Source: Crocodylus rhombifer (taxonomy: Eukaryota > Chordata > Crocodylia > Crocodylidae). From it: a DNA stretch of 64,000 nucleotides. Below, one piece after another: positions 35,676 to 47,170 of the stretch. The position numbers and the translations under genes are program-made. The notes under the pieces are model-generated. The model did not search any database. It saw only the letters and a program-made list of their open reading frames with translations, and was not told the origin of the DNA. Position 1 is the first letter of the stretch. Every line of letters begins with the position of its first letter. Location of the stretch: assembly GCA_038503035.1 (NCBI GenBank), contig JAVSML010024265.1, positions 333,225 to 397,224 on the forward strand. The letters run 5' to 3'.

Positions 35676-36096
35676 TCTAAGGTCTGATGAGTGGCACGGT
35701 ACCAGTCCACAGGCCAGATAAATGGTGCAGAGCCGGTCCTGCTGGATGGATCAGACCCATTCCCCCCGCCAGCCTCCCCTGCCCCCTATGGTGAACTTGC
35801 TGGAGCATGCCCCATTTGTGGCACGTGTCCCAGATCAGCCAAAGCAGGTGTCATGGGTGCTGGATCCAGCATGTAGGGGTGGCAGGTTGGTCCTGAACTG
35901 GCCTGTGCAGGTACCACATGCAGCACAGGTTCCAAAGCAGGAGCCACATGTGCTGCATGTCCTGGGTCCTACACGTGGGGCAGGTCTGGTGCACACCACA
36001 TGTAGGTCATTTTGAGACTCAGGGCCAGCACTGGGGCTGGATGATGGGGCTCCATAGGCTGGATCCAGCCTACAGACTGTATCATTGACAGCCCTG
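35676..36096. mobile_element. Probable hAT-type MITE, right end visible
   Basis: A GC-richer segment ends ATCATTGACAGCCCTG, reverse complement CAGGGCTGTCAATGAT, with 'ctggatccagcctacag' subterminal. The style matches the element ends at 17270 and 62735. No left end or target duplication was identified. Confidence 0.4.
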
Positions 36097-36501
36097 TGCT
36101 ACAGAGTTTAGCACCTGCGGAGTGGATATACCATACTGTCCTGTGGTGGTTGCCAGCATGCCTTGGAGATCTTGTAGACAGGCCTCACACCACAAAAGTT
36201 TCTTCAGAGTTTTTACTAATGGACATTTTGTCAGCGATTTCAGTAGAGGCCAATGATTGAATTGGGAGAAAAAATGGAATTGTATCTGAGCCTCAGAGTT
36301 AATATTTTGAAAACTGAGGCACATTAGAATGGTGATAATGTAGAGAAACTCATGTGACTGTTTCCCATACACTCGTTCTTTTGAAACAGAGAACTCAAGT
36401 CTCCAGGATATGTAGTCCAGCATTTTTCACCAGTACAAATTCACTATTTCAGGACAGTGGATAATATCAGGGATGGATGGTAGGATCTGGGAAATTTAAA
36501 C

Positions 36502-36800
36502 CAGGAGTTCCCAACCCCCAGGCTATGGCCCGGTGGTGGGCCGCAAAGGGTTGGCTGCCAGTCTGCAGGAGGGCTGGCTGCCAGACCAGAAGTAACCGCA
36601 GACCGGTAAGCTGAGGACTGGAAGTGGCTGGCATACTGTGGACTGGCAGCCAACCCTTTTTTATACTAGGTACTAGGTATAAAAAAGGGTTGGCTACCAG
36701 CCCACAGTATGCTGGTCACTACTGGTCTGCAGTTTGCCAGTCCATGGTCACTTCCAGTCTGCGGTTTGCTGGTCTTTAGCCTAAAAAGGTTGGGAACCCG
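36502..36800. mobile_element. hAT-type MITE with perfect 8-bp target duplication and internal foldback
   Basis: It begins CAGGAGTTCCCAACC and ends GGTTGGGAACCCG (reverse complement CGGGTTCCCAACC). ATTTAAAC is present on both sides (36494-36501 and 36801-36808), an exact 8-bp duplication diagnostic of hAT-type integration. Internally, a 38-bp arm (36628-36665) pairs with 36678-36715 at 34 of 38 positions around a loop CTAGGTACTAGG. No transposase is present. Confidence 0.9.
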
Positions 36801-36808
36801 ATTTAAAC

Positions 36809-39800
36809 AGCAGCCTAATATGTCCATTTACTCCCAGCTACCATGGCAAAATGCATGATACAAGAACCTGAATAGGAGTAAATGGAGTATTCACATGTTC
36901 AAAGTTTGTGTGTGTGTGTGTAACAAACGTCTGTTGCCATGTTACATGATACCTCTGGGATTCCAGGATACTTTAAAAGAAGACCCATGGACTAAAATAT
37001 GTCTGGATGTTTTGGACTTTTTTATCACACTGAAGGTATAGAATTATATGCCAATAAAGATAATATGAGGACTGTCTTTTAAGATGTGGTTCTGATTTGA
37101 CGCTGGCAATAAATTTGGTTTCTGTAATCTTATTTTCTTCAGTCTGTTTTAAAATTAACTGATTGTGACATGAAAGTAGTAGCCAGATAGGAAGTTATGG
37201 CATGCTGGGCATCTAGGGAGTGTGGGGGGCAGCTGAGTATGTCTTCATTATTTATTTATTTATTTTATTTGGAGACTTACATTATAACAACCTGATTCAT
37301 TTGGGCAAAAGGAAAAAAAAAGTCATAAGCCATAGGCCCAGAACTTACATCTTCTTTCCAAATGGGGCTGAAGGCATTGAAAAAAGGCTGGCAGGTCTGC
37401 TTCACATTGTGGATATCTATATTCCATCTTCCCAAAGGGTAAATAAAGGGCATTGGTCAGTTTCCAAGTCCCTCCATCAAAAAAAATTTGGAGAAGGGGG
37501 CTCTGTATACTTTTTATTCTCGTTTGCCCATTTCTGGCAGAGGCAGGCATGAACAATTAAATTTAGGGCTTCCCTGTGGTCTGTGAATAACACTACACAG
37601 TGCTAACCATCAGGGCACAAAGACAGACAACAAAAAGGGCTTTTTTATTTTTTGTTTACCCTTCAGGACACTGTTTACCTTTTCACTGAAGGGGAAGTTA
37701 TCATCTCTTCCCTTTTGGAAATTGTACTGGGTTGGATTTGTACCTTCAGGTCTCGGACTGGCTAGTGATAAAGTGGGCATGTCAGCCTGGGGTTAGGAAA
37801 GTCATACAGGGAGCTGTTGCACTCTCTCCCACTCTCACTCCCTCTATCTTTGCCTCTGTCTCTTGCTCTTTCTCTGTCAAACCATTTTCTCTCTCTCCCT
37901 CTTTTTCTCTTTCAGCTGGATTTTTTTTCCTTCCCCCTCCCCTCTAAATTTACTTCACAGCAGATTGTCTTGTAGTAAATCACCAAAAACCCAAATAGCA
38001 CTAAAGCATTCTGATACAACATTAGCATTTGCTTAACAAGCACAAGATAAACATTAAACAAAGAACTGCATTTCTTTATTAGAGGCTGCAAGATACATAA
38101 TCCATGAGCACAAGAAACATGGGACCCAGTGGATATGCAGATGTGTGTTATTTCATTGGCGCTGGGCGGCCTTGTTAGAAAAGGTTTTCATCTGAAGGCT
38201 TGGGGGTGGATGGTTGACTGTCCCTGGTGGGGCTGTAACTAGATACAGAGACTGTTGCAAGCTAGGCTGGGCTCCCTGGTGGATGTGCTGATTGGACAGC
38301 CTGAGGAAAACTTGGGAAGCATCAGGAAGTGAACTCAATCACCTTGGGGATGATAGGGTAGAACCAGATGAAGGCATTTGACTTCTTTTGTAACTCCCAC
38401 TAAGGACAGATTGCCAGTGCGATCCAACCTCCATAACTGCAAATCAGGCCCTTTCCCCTATGCCGATTTCATTAGAATGGCCAGCATGGTGCAAAGAGGA
38501 AAAAAAAAAAGGTTAGACACAGTAATTTTACAGGCAGGCGGGTACAAAAAAAATCTGCATAATTAAGCAGTCAAGGCTGCTAATAGGGGAGTTTATATGC
38601 TCTGGGACCAGGCAAGGGCAGCACATATGGATATAGCACTGGATATTAAATCTACGGCATGCAGACTTACTTCAGGGCCCTTAGAGAAAAGGCTAATTAT
38701 AGAGAGAGGAATTGTGTTTACTGGTCTGTCTTGGGCAAAGATGTTGAAAGAAGTGCAACCAAGTTTTGCAGTTAGACATGAACAGTCTGTTAATAGAGAT
38801 ATCAAAAATATGTGCTTGTGGTTGCTTCATATCTAATCAACAGGAAATCACAGATTTTGAGACCCTCTTCTGCCAGTTAAATGGAGGGGGGAACACATGC
38901 ATATACATATTCCGGATGCAGGATGTAAATGTATTCATTATTAAATTGCTGGAATTTAATCTGAACCAAGCTCTTTATCATCAATAAATTATATTTAGCA
39001 GTTTACCCTAGTTTAGCTACTCCTGTTTAAAAATGTCAGTGCTTCTGGGTATAAGCTCAAAGTCAGCATTTAAATATAAATGGGTAATATGAATGGAAGT
39101 TGCAGCGGGCAGCACTGAGTAGTTAGAGAAAGGGTATGTTTATGTAACAAGTCCTGACGTGGTGGACATTAACATTTCATAATGCAGATCAAAGGTATGG
39201 AGAAGACCCAAGGGCCTTCAGTCAAGGGCCCCTAGCAACTGTCTAGTATGCTCTATGAGATGATTTCTTCAAATTAGAAAGACTTAGACTTATGAAAAAT
39301 AAGGCTTTACAAAGTAATTAGCCTTTTTCCACCCCCAGTCTCCCCTCTCCCCTCCCCCCCAATAAAGAAGTCTCTCATTTTGCTGCTGGGAGAATACCAG
39401 CAAGGCATGATCATGAAACACTGCCTTACATACATAACTGTTAGGAAAGGACAATATCTACTGCCTATTTTGAGTTAATATTTTGGAGCTCCAGGCTTTT
39501 GTCTTTTTAGTGGTTTTGATTTAAAATACAATGCTGCACTCTGCGTTAGACTTGTTGATTAGAATTATACTTTAAGGGGCTTATCCTGCCCAGGTGCTAA
39601 GGGTTTCTTCTGATGCGCTGAGTATCCCTTCAGCATTTTCCAAAATCAAAATGTGTTGACAATGCTCCGGAATTTTGTGGGGTAGGCCCTTAGGTTTTTG
39701 TTTCTTTTCCTTGAGGGGTGGAGTGAACCATGCCATGGTTCAGTGAATTTAAAAGGTTTTATGAGATTAGCATTCAGTATTGCAAAATGGTTTTGCTAAT

Positions 39801-40913
39801 ACAGTGTTGTACAAAACAGTGGCCTTGCCCTAAGGTGCTTACAAACATGTTCTTGATCCTTGTTTTAAAGAGGAAAGAATATCTGACTAGCCCCAGTATT
39901 GTGGCTGGCTCTGCGTTTCTAGAGGTTTGCCTTTTAACACCAACCTGGGAACCTGGGTTGCATGGTAAAGAAAGATCAAACAGTGTGTGGGTATATTTAC
40001 TATACAGCTTGAAGGATTCAGGCTATTCTGACCTTTCAGGACACACTCATAATTCTTTCCCCCACACATCCAGATGAGCCACAGAAAGCAGTATTTGCCC
40101 CGTGTGCCACTTGTTTGCCTTTCCATTTCACTCAGCTAGGAATTCCAAACCACATTGACCAGTTTTCTTTAAAGTACAACTAGTTTCTCTTAGAAATTCA
40201 GCCCTTGCTCAGCATTGTTTTGTTTGGATGTCTAAATCTAAAATGAAATTTAGTGGCCAAGAAAACTTAAGTAGCTGAATAAGAAGTTTTATTGTGCACA
40301 CACACAGGCACACACATACTTCCATAATTTGCACTTTCTTTGAAAAGCAATAAATGAAAGACTTTTTCAATATTTTTTCATTCTTCAGAACTTAGTATTT
40401 TGCAAGGATCCAGTCTCAATAGTATCTGGGCATTGTCATCTCTTTCAAAAGGAAATTGAAAGTGTTTTTAGGGCAGTTTCATTTTTTGGTCAGTTAAAGC
40501 AGGATTAATAAATTGCAAGCTGAGCTGGAAAAAAACCCAGGAAAGCCTTCTGCAGGTCTGTACAGAAGGTAGCCTCTGTCCTATCACATCAAGCTAGCCA
40601 GCTGTCTGACCCATTGTATTTTAATAGCGCCACTCACTGTGGTATATCCAGTGTGATAGCTGCTATATGAAAATAGTGTTTTACAAGGGATAGGATAATA
40701 GCCTGGCATTCCCTGGGCCTCATTTAAGTGTCCAGAGTTCCCTGTAGGCAGAATTAACTGAGAATCTAGTTGGATCTACAGAACCTTCTTGGCTTTCTCC
40801 GACTTATTCTAACAACTCTTGCAGGAGCAGGACACTGGCCGCCATTGTCCTGCTGCCTTACCTATGATTTGTTAGGGTGTTATGCCTTGTGGTTATGTGT
40901 CAGGTTTCATAGG
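36809..40913. other. AT-rich DNA, no gene supported
   Basis: About 4.1 kb. It holds a short (TG)n at 36907-36921, a TC-rich run at about 37825-37925 and a CA-rich run at 40294-40318. Frames such as 37220-37552 and 39730-40077 (110-115 codons) have no recognisable motif. Confidence 0.4.
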
Positions 40914-40995
40914 GAGGATCCTGCCTTGAGCAGGAGCTTGGACTAAATGGCCTCCACAGGTCCCTTCTAGGCCTTCTTTTCTATGATACTTTGAT
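40914..40995 (+). mobile_element. CR1 3' tail fragment (plus strand)
   Basis: About 80 bp matching a CR1 3' UTR: GGATCCTGCC, GAGCAGGAGCTTGGACTAAA, TGGCCTCC, then GGTCCCTTCTAG and CTTTTCTATGAT. Only the extreme 3' end remains, with a decayed octamer tail. Confidence 0.85.
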
Positions 40996-43573
40996 TTTGC
41001 AGATGATAATGTTGAAGGCCAGCATTTGAAAATCTAGCCCTGACTCTCTCATGTGGAACAAGTCATTTGTCAGTATCCTGCAGTAATAGCTTTGGGTATT
41101 CTCCCAGGCTGTCCCCATGGATGGTACATGGAAGGATCCATAGCTTCATGAAAAGGTCCTCGGTCCTCTTCTTATTTTACTGTATTTTAGGCCCCTAGCA
41201 CATATTTGTTTAACAGTGCAGTGGGATTTCATCCCCAGTCTCAACAGTCATGCCTCCTGCTATGCCACATGTGCATGGCAAGAGGTGCAATTTCAGGAGC
41301 AGAAATCAGATCCCAATTGTACCCCATCTGTTTGCCAGTGCAAGAGGAGCACTGGGATCATGATCCCAGGCCCTTCCTGCACTAGCAAGTTGAAAACCAG
41401 CTGCCCATAGTTTGGAGCCCAGGACCAATAATTAGCTGAGTGCCAGCTCTGGCCAGGGACTGCACTGGCATCTCAAAGCAGCCCCAGTACAGCCCCTAAC
41501 TAGAGCTGACAGTCAGCTGTTGACCCTGGCCCTCACCTGCTGCATGTTCAGTATAAGGTGCCATACAAACCAACCATAAAAACATTCTGTTATATGTAGA
41601 ACATTTCTATGGCTGGTTTTCCATTTTATGGTGCCTTAAATTGGGTAAACCATTTATGCACCATTGCCATTTATGCTGCACTGCTGCAATTAATATGTTT
41701 ATTATGGCATAAATGTAGTGGGTAGAGGAGGCCCTAGAGACCCACTCCTACCATATCTTCTTTGGGAATTTTGCTGGTTTAATGATAAGCTTAGGGAATA
41801 ATTTGGGAATCACTTCTGTTTATATGCGCATATACAAAATAATGTGTGTGTATGTTTTGGTAGCATAAGTATGTTCATATTGTTACCCTTCCTACTCTCA
41901 TTTGGTCATTATGCTCTGTTTGTCTGTGCTGTCCATTTTCTTTGACACCTCCATCTCCACACTTTTCAGTGTTCCTTTCCTCATGGTCTCTATGATCCCT
42001 CTGTCCTGTCTCCACAGCCAGTTTTCTTACCCAACCCAGGCTATATTCCACCACTAAACTTACGTATTACTCTTCTTCAGTCTGTACAAAATGTAGTCAC
42101 TAATCTCACCTTACTGTGCATCAGTTGGAAAGTGCTAGTTCTCTCTGCAGATCCTTCCACTAACTCCTCATCCTCTACCATATCAAGTGTAAGTTGCATG
42201 TAGCCTCTTTCAATGTTCTCTGCCCTTCCTCAGCTAACTAAAACTCTGCTGAGTTTTGTGTTGGTCCCTATACCCCTGCTTAGCCAGTGCAACTGCCTTT
42301 TCCACTCATTTTTTCCAGAATCTAATGCAATTCCTTCTGTCTCTGTCTCTTCCAAATGACTCTTACGCTTGGTACCAGGCCATTGAAAAGGCCCAACCCA
42401 CTTCACTTTTATTTTCCCCTTAAAAACCCAATTCTTCTTAGCTATTCATAGGCAAGTTAGTTGATTTGTCTGAAAAATCTCCTTATTCTTTTTTTCTCTG
42501 CCCCTCTGTCTCCTTGTCTGTCTGTTTTGAGACTGAGATCCTTAGGGCTTGGGTCCATCCTTCTTGAGCATCTGGAAAGTGCCTAGAATATACTGTGCAA
42601 TTCAATACTTGTGGTAAAGGCTGAGGAACTGAACCCATAATGAAAGTGCCTAACTGGGCCTGAATAACTGTGGTTTGGCTGTCACTGGTGAACAAAATTA
42701 GTCATTCACTCCTAGTAAAGATAATCCTAAAAATGTGGTGCCTATCCAGTTCTTCTGTCTTTCCAGTATTAAAGCCCATATGCTGAGCAAGTGCGTTTTA
42801 CCTGCATTTGTGACACGTTCTGTGTAAAATAAATAAATAAATAAATCAGAGAACATACAGTAGATGCATTTTACTGCCAGAGTGGAACTTCACAATCCTA
42901 CCAGGGGACCTTTTTGTAATGTTTGTAATGTGCTGCTACCGTGCTTTAGCAAAGAAAAATGTCACTGCTGGGCTTTATTTTTAACAGACTTTTTTAACAT
43001 CAATTAATGCAAGCAAATGTAGTGGAGCAGATCTTACTTTTTATTTATATTTGGAGGAGAGCAGTGAGGGGACTTGGTGGGGGGAAGAGGAGGAAAGAAG
43101 CATTGTTCTATTTTAAACCCTAAGCAATTAAAGAACATGGGGGTGGGAGGGGGAGATTTTTAGAGGCACAAAAGGCAAACCAGCACCCAACTCCTATTGA
43201 AAGTGGCTAGGCTTTAGGAATCCTGGTGCCTGTCATGCCTTTGAAAATCTCATTCATACTGTATATTTTTAAAAATTTTATATGCAAAAGTCTGTAGTTA
43301 AAGTTATACAGCATGAAGAACCAGGTGCACATCTTATGTAAATTGACACCACTCCACAGAACTCAGTTGACTTCAGTGTTCATCCTCTCTGTAATAGATA
43401 GAATATTAACACAGCCCTAAGAGGTGATAATTGTATTTATTTGTAAAAACCTATTGACAAGTATAGTATGTTATATTTTTCTCTTTGTCTTAAACAATTG
43501 CCTTTTTGGTATTTTGCTCTCTTTCTTTCATTTACACACAGAGCTATGAATGTATATTTACCTCCTACTTCTT
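40996..43573. other. No gene; small repeats only
   Basis: AT-rich and pyrimidine-rich sequence. A short (AAAT)n lies at 42825-42846. A piece resembling the 'gtaaattgacaccactcc...gacttcagtg' amniote MITE lies near 43338-43378. No recognisable exon. Confidence 0.4.
42825..42846 (+). repeat. (AAAT)n microsatellite
   Basis: About five consecutive AAAT units. Confidence 0.85.
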
Positions 43574-45277
43574 TGGCAATCCCTCGTAGTCAAGGATGAT
43601 TGTCTTTTATGAATGTCTTATCTGTGGGTGCGAAGATGACTGGTGAGGCTGATCCAGAATCAACAGACTCTGTTGCAACTCGGGCACATGTTTCTGGGCA
43701 GGGTGGGAGGCTTCAGAATCTTGATTCAGTCGCAACATGCTGTTTCTGCCACTCCCATTTTTATCTCTGTTGCTATTGTCATAAGGCTTCAGAGTACTAA
43801 GACTCTTCCTCCATTTGGGGCAGTCCTGAGTGATAGTCTCCCATGAGCTGAAGTTGCTGTTGCATTTTTTCAAGTTGACCTTGAGGGAGCAGATAAAAGT
43901 GACAATTTTCACCCAATCTGGCCACAAAAAGCAGTTTATAACCATGACTAAACACAAATGCATGGTTGCACACAGCTTTAAAAATGACCAGTCGGGTAAA
44001 AATCTGAATCCTCATTGCATGGGGGTCCATGTCTCAACTTCATACGGTAAAGTAGGGTTCACAACTGCCTGATACACCATTAGCTTGGTTTTGGATCTGA
44101 TGTTCCTATCTTTGAACAGCCGTTTCCTCAGATATCTGAAGACTGTGCTTGCCCATTTGAAGCGATGCTATATTTTTTTATCAATGCCAGCTTTCTGCAG
44201 GAGGTGGCTTCTGAGGTACAAGAAGTACTCAGTTTTCTTCAGTCTCACCATAAATCTGAATTACCTAAGCTGGGGACTGCTCATTAAGAGCTTGTTGGTA
44301 GAGGACCTTATTCTTTTGAATGTTAAATGTCAGTTCCATTTTCTTGTATGTCTTGGTAAAGACATCAATGATTGCCTGAAGGTCTGCTTCTGACTGAGCA
44401 CACACTACAGCATCATCAGTGTAGTGGAATTTGATGATTGAAATCAGAGTGGTCTTGTTTTTGGCTCAGAGTCAGCTGAGATTAACCAGTTTATCATCCA
44501 TTCAGTAGTTTAGCTCCACTCCAACTGGAAGCTTGTTGGTGGTCAGATGTAGCAGCGCAGTAAGGAATATCAAGAAGAGTGTTGGAGTGATGATATAACC
44601 TTGCTTAACTCCTGTCTTAACCTCAAAAGGATCTGTGATAGATCCGTTACTGAGAACCACCACTCACATACCATCATGGAGCAGGCAAAGAATGGTGATG
44701 AATTTAGGCAAACATCCATACTTCAGAAGGATCCTCCACAACACTTATCGGTTGACAGAGTTGAAGGCTTTTGTGATTCAATGAAGACCATGTATAGAGC
44801 AGCATTTTTCTTGGGGTTGGCAAGCTGTGAAGATCATGTCAGTTGTGCCTCTTGATGCCCTAAACCCACACTGAGATTCTGGGAGGAGCTCTTCAGCAAG
44901 AGGAAGTAGACAGTTCAAAAGGGTTCCCTCAGTGATCTTTCCTGTGGTGAACCGCAAGGCAGTCCCTCTGTAATTTCCACAGGCAGACTTGTCTTCTTTC
45001 TTGAAGATTGTCACGGTCATGGCATCCATGGGGTCAGCTGGGATTTTCTCAACATTCCAGATCCTTAAGATGAGGCCATGGAGCTGTAATGTGAGCTCCT
45101 CTTTCCCTGCCCCTCCCCCCGCCCTTGAAGATTTCAGTGCAGATTCCATCAGGTCTAGATGTCTTGTCATTTTCCACTGCTTGATGACTTTCCTCACCTC
45201 ATCAAGGGTTGGAGGGAATCTGAGATCATCTCTGACTGGGTGTTGTGGGGCTGGGTGTTGAGAACATTCTCATCAAC
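43574..45277 (-). pseudogene. Non-LTR retrotransposon: reverse transcriptase and C-terminal part (minus strand)
   Basis: Reading right to left across several frames: FPPTLDEV and the KMTRHLD region, CGNYRG, then ESQCGFRASRGTTDMIFTA. Next come KAFNSVNR and LWRILLKYGCLPKF (motif A zone), KTGVKQG..ITPTLF (motif B) and HYTDDAVVCAQSEADLQ (catalytic box, YTDD). Downstream are RNIRSKTKLMVYQAVVNP and ETWTP, and a terminal CPSCNRVC...SLTSHLRTH piece like the C2H2-type end of this LINE group. Many stops and frameshifts make it inactive. It continues at 46039-47170 beyond a nested insertion. The exact clade is not assigned. Confidence 0.88.
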
Positions 45278-45349
45278 TTCTCTTCCATATCTCTTCTCTT
45301 CCCCGGGGGCTTCTCTTCCCCATCACTACTTCCTTTACCACCTCCTCTC
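45278..45349. repeat. Pyrimidine-rich segment interrupting the LINE (left part)
   Basis: This sequence is foreign to the LINE reading frame, falling between the ESVN and DENVLNT parts. Its last 40 bases (45310-45349) match 51455-51494 with one mismatch. Its continuation lies at 46003-46038, after the nested insertion. The family is unknown. Confidence 0.6.
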
Positions 45350-46002
45350 ATATTCTGTGGCAGAGTACTGCACACGAGTCTGGAACTGGTCATCACACTA
45401 AACTCATCGATGTGCAGCTACATTAAACAATGTACATCATCTCACAAACTATTTGACCAACCTCTCTGCTATGGCTCCTAATCCTGAACAACGTTGTTCC
45501 CCCTCACACCCAACAAGAAGTTACAACAAGCAAGCTACTGGAAAAGATAGATGCCAATTCAAGCCTTCCATTGTATGGCGATCTCTTAAATCCACCTGCT
45601 GCACATCATGATACCCACTGTGGTCCAAATTGCTGTGACATGACCACATGGCAGAGACCCTCTGGTATGAAGAATGGAGGTTGGCATTACCACCAAACAG
45701 GTTCCTTATCACAAAACATCATCATCAGTGTAGTGGATGATGCCCAGCTGACTTCATCCTACCATGCTGTCAGTGAGTCTTGCTGAATAAGTTCTAGACA
45801 GGGTAAGGTCTACATGCAGCCAACTTCCATCTTTGGGTTCTTCACAACAATCCTACTGTAGATGTGGCAAAACTCACCATGTCACATATTGTCAATGACT
45901 GCCCACTGACTAAGTTCAGTGGAGGACTACAGGAACTGCACATGGCCACTGAGGATGCTATCGCCTGACTTGTCAATTACACACATGCTGACTGACTGAC
46001 TG
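45350..46002 (+). mobile_element. Second LINE family fragment (plus strand), 653 bp, nested
   Basis: Flanking 13-mers ACCACCTCCTCTC (45337-45349) and ACCACCTCCTTTC (46003-46015) differ at one position, marking a target duplication. The insert translates in broken frames to AEYCTRVWNWSSHTKLIDVQ, then LPLYGDLLNPPA. Near its end it reads TMSHIVNDCPLTKFSGGLQE followed by EDAIA. This is the C-terminal portion of a jockey/L2/Rex-like non-LTR reverse transcriptase. It ends in a short GACT repeat tail (CTGACTGACTGACTG), as expected for a LINE 3' end. It is 5'-truncated and multiply broken. Confidence 0.82.
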
Positions 46003-46038
46003 ACCACCTCCTTTCCTCCTTAGGCATTTCTGTTCACA
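46003..46038. repeat. Pyrimidine-rich segment interrupting the LINE (right part)
   Basis: Continues the sequence interrupted at 45349. It aligns with 51483-51518 at about 31 of 36 positions, so the downstream locus looks like the uninterrupted form. Confidence 0.6.
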
Positions 46039-47170
46039 GATTCTCAATTGAAAAGGTCTTCAAAATGTTCCTTCTGATGGGCCTTGATGGTTCCCCTTTC
46101 CTTTATCAGGTCTCTTCCATCCTTAGGTTTCGAGGGGGTTGGTCCCTGAGTGTAGATGGCTTTGGTGGCATTGGAAAAGCTGCATATATCATGGATGTCA
46201 GTGAGATATTGAATCTCTTTCACATTGTCTTCTCACCATCTGTTCTTCCTATTGTGGGTCTTTCTTTGGACCTTTGCCTTGGCTTGTTGTTGGGATTCAG
46301 TTTATTTTGCTTGGAGTTGAAGTTGTTCTGCCAAGCACAAAAGACCTTGCACTAGTGATCAGTCAACTCTCGGATCTCCTGGTCATTTTCATCAAACCAG
46401 TCTTGTTGTTTCCTGGTAGAGGATCCAAGTGTCTCTTTATAGGTGCTGATGATGGTGGACTTGAAGGTACCCCACATGTTGCCAACATTCTCCCATTGCC
46501 ATTGATTGGAATTCACCAGTTTTTCATTCAGGCACTGGTGGAAGTGGTCTCACTCGATTGGGTTTTTTAGTCCTTCGACGCCGATCTTCTGTCAGCATTG
46601 CTTCTATTGCAGCCATTGCTTGGGAGCCAGTTTAAGTGACATAACCAAGTGGATGAGTTGGTGATCAGTTCAGCAATCATTTTCTCTTAGCATAGCTCAG
46701 GTGTTGCAGACATCTTTGTGATCCCAGGCACAAACAATGACAGACTCAGTCAGGTGCCAGTGATTAGATCATGGGTGTTGTCATGATGTCTTGTGTGTGT
46801 TTTTCGGGTGGAACAGGGTGCTGGTGATGGTGAGTGCATGCTTGCAAATTTGGTCAAGAGGAGGGTGCTGTTGGAGTTAACCTTTAATACTCCTTCCTTG
46901 CCAGTGGTTCTGTTCCAGAGACTTGAGTCCCTTCCAACTCTGACCTTGAAATCACCGAGAAGAGTAAGCCTGTCTCCCTCCAGAATGTCAAAAAGTACTT
47001 GGTCAAGGTTAACATAGAATTCTTCCTTGGTTTTTTCAGCAGCATCAAGAGTTAGGGCATGTGCACTGATGAAAGTGGCATATTGGCTCCCCACCAGTTT
47101 AAGATACAGTCATGAGGCGTTCATTAATTCTGATAGGGAACGTGTCGAGTTGGCAAGGTGATCCCACTAG
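46039..47170 (-). pseudogene. Non-LTR retrotransposon: endonuclease and linker (minus strand)
   Basis: The minus strand reads LDTFPIRINERLMTVS, then after a frameshift SQYATFISAHALTLDAAEKT, LTLLGDFKVRVGRDSSLWN (the apurinic-type endonuclease signature around GDFNARVG) and NSNSTLLLT. A spacer follows with KQQDWFDENDQEIREL, TQGPTPSKPKDGRDLI and HFEDLFN, which leads directly into the reverse transcriptase half at 45277. The 5' part of the endonuclease is missing or too decayed beyond about 47170. Confidence 0.87.

Noticed and set aside
35382..35681. CCTTAGAG and CTCTAAGG as a target duplication around the 35390 element.
   Set aside because: They are inverted rather than direct copies, so they cannot be a target-site duplication.
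39730..40077. A 115-codon plus-strand frame.
   Set aside because: No recognisable motif, and its composition is like the flanking non-coding DNA.
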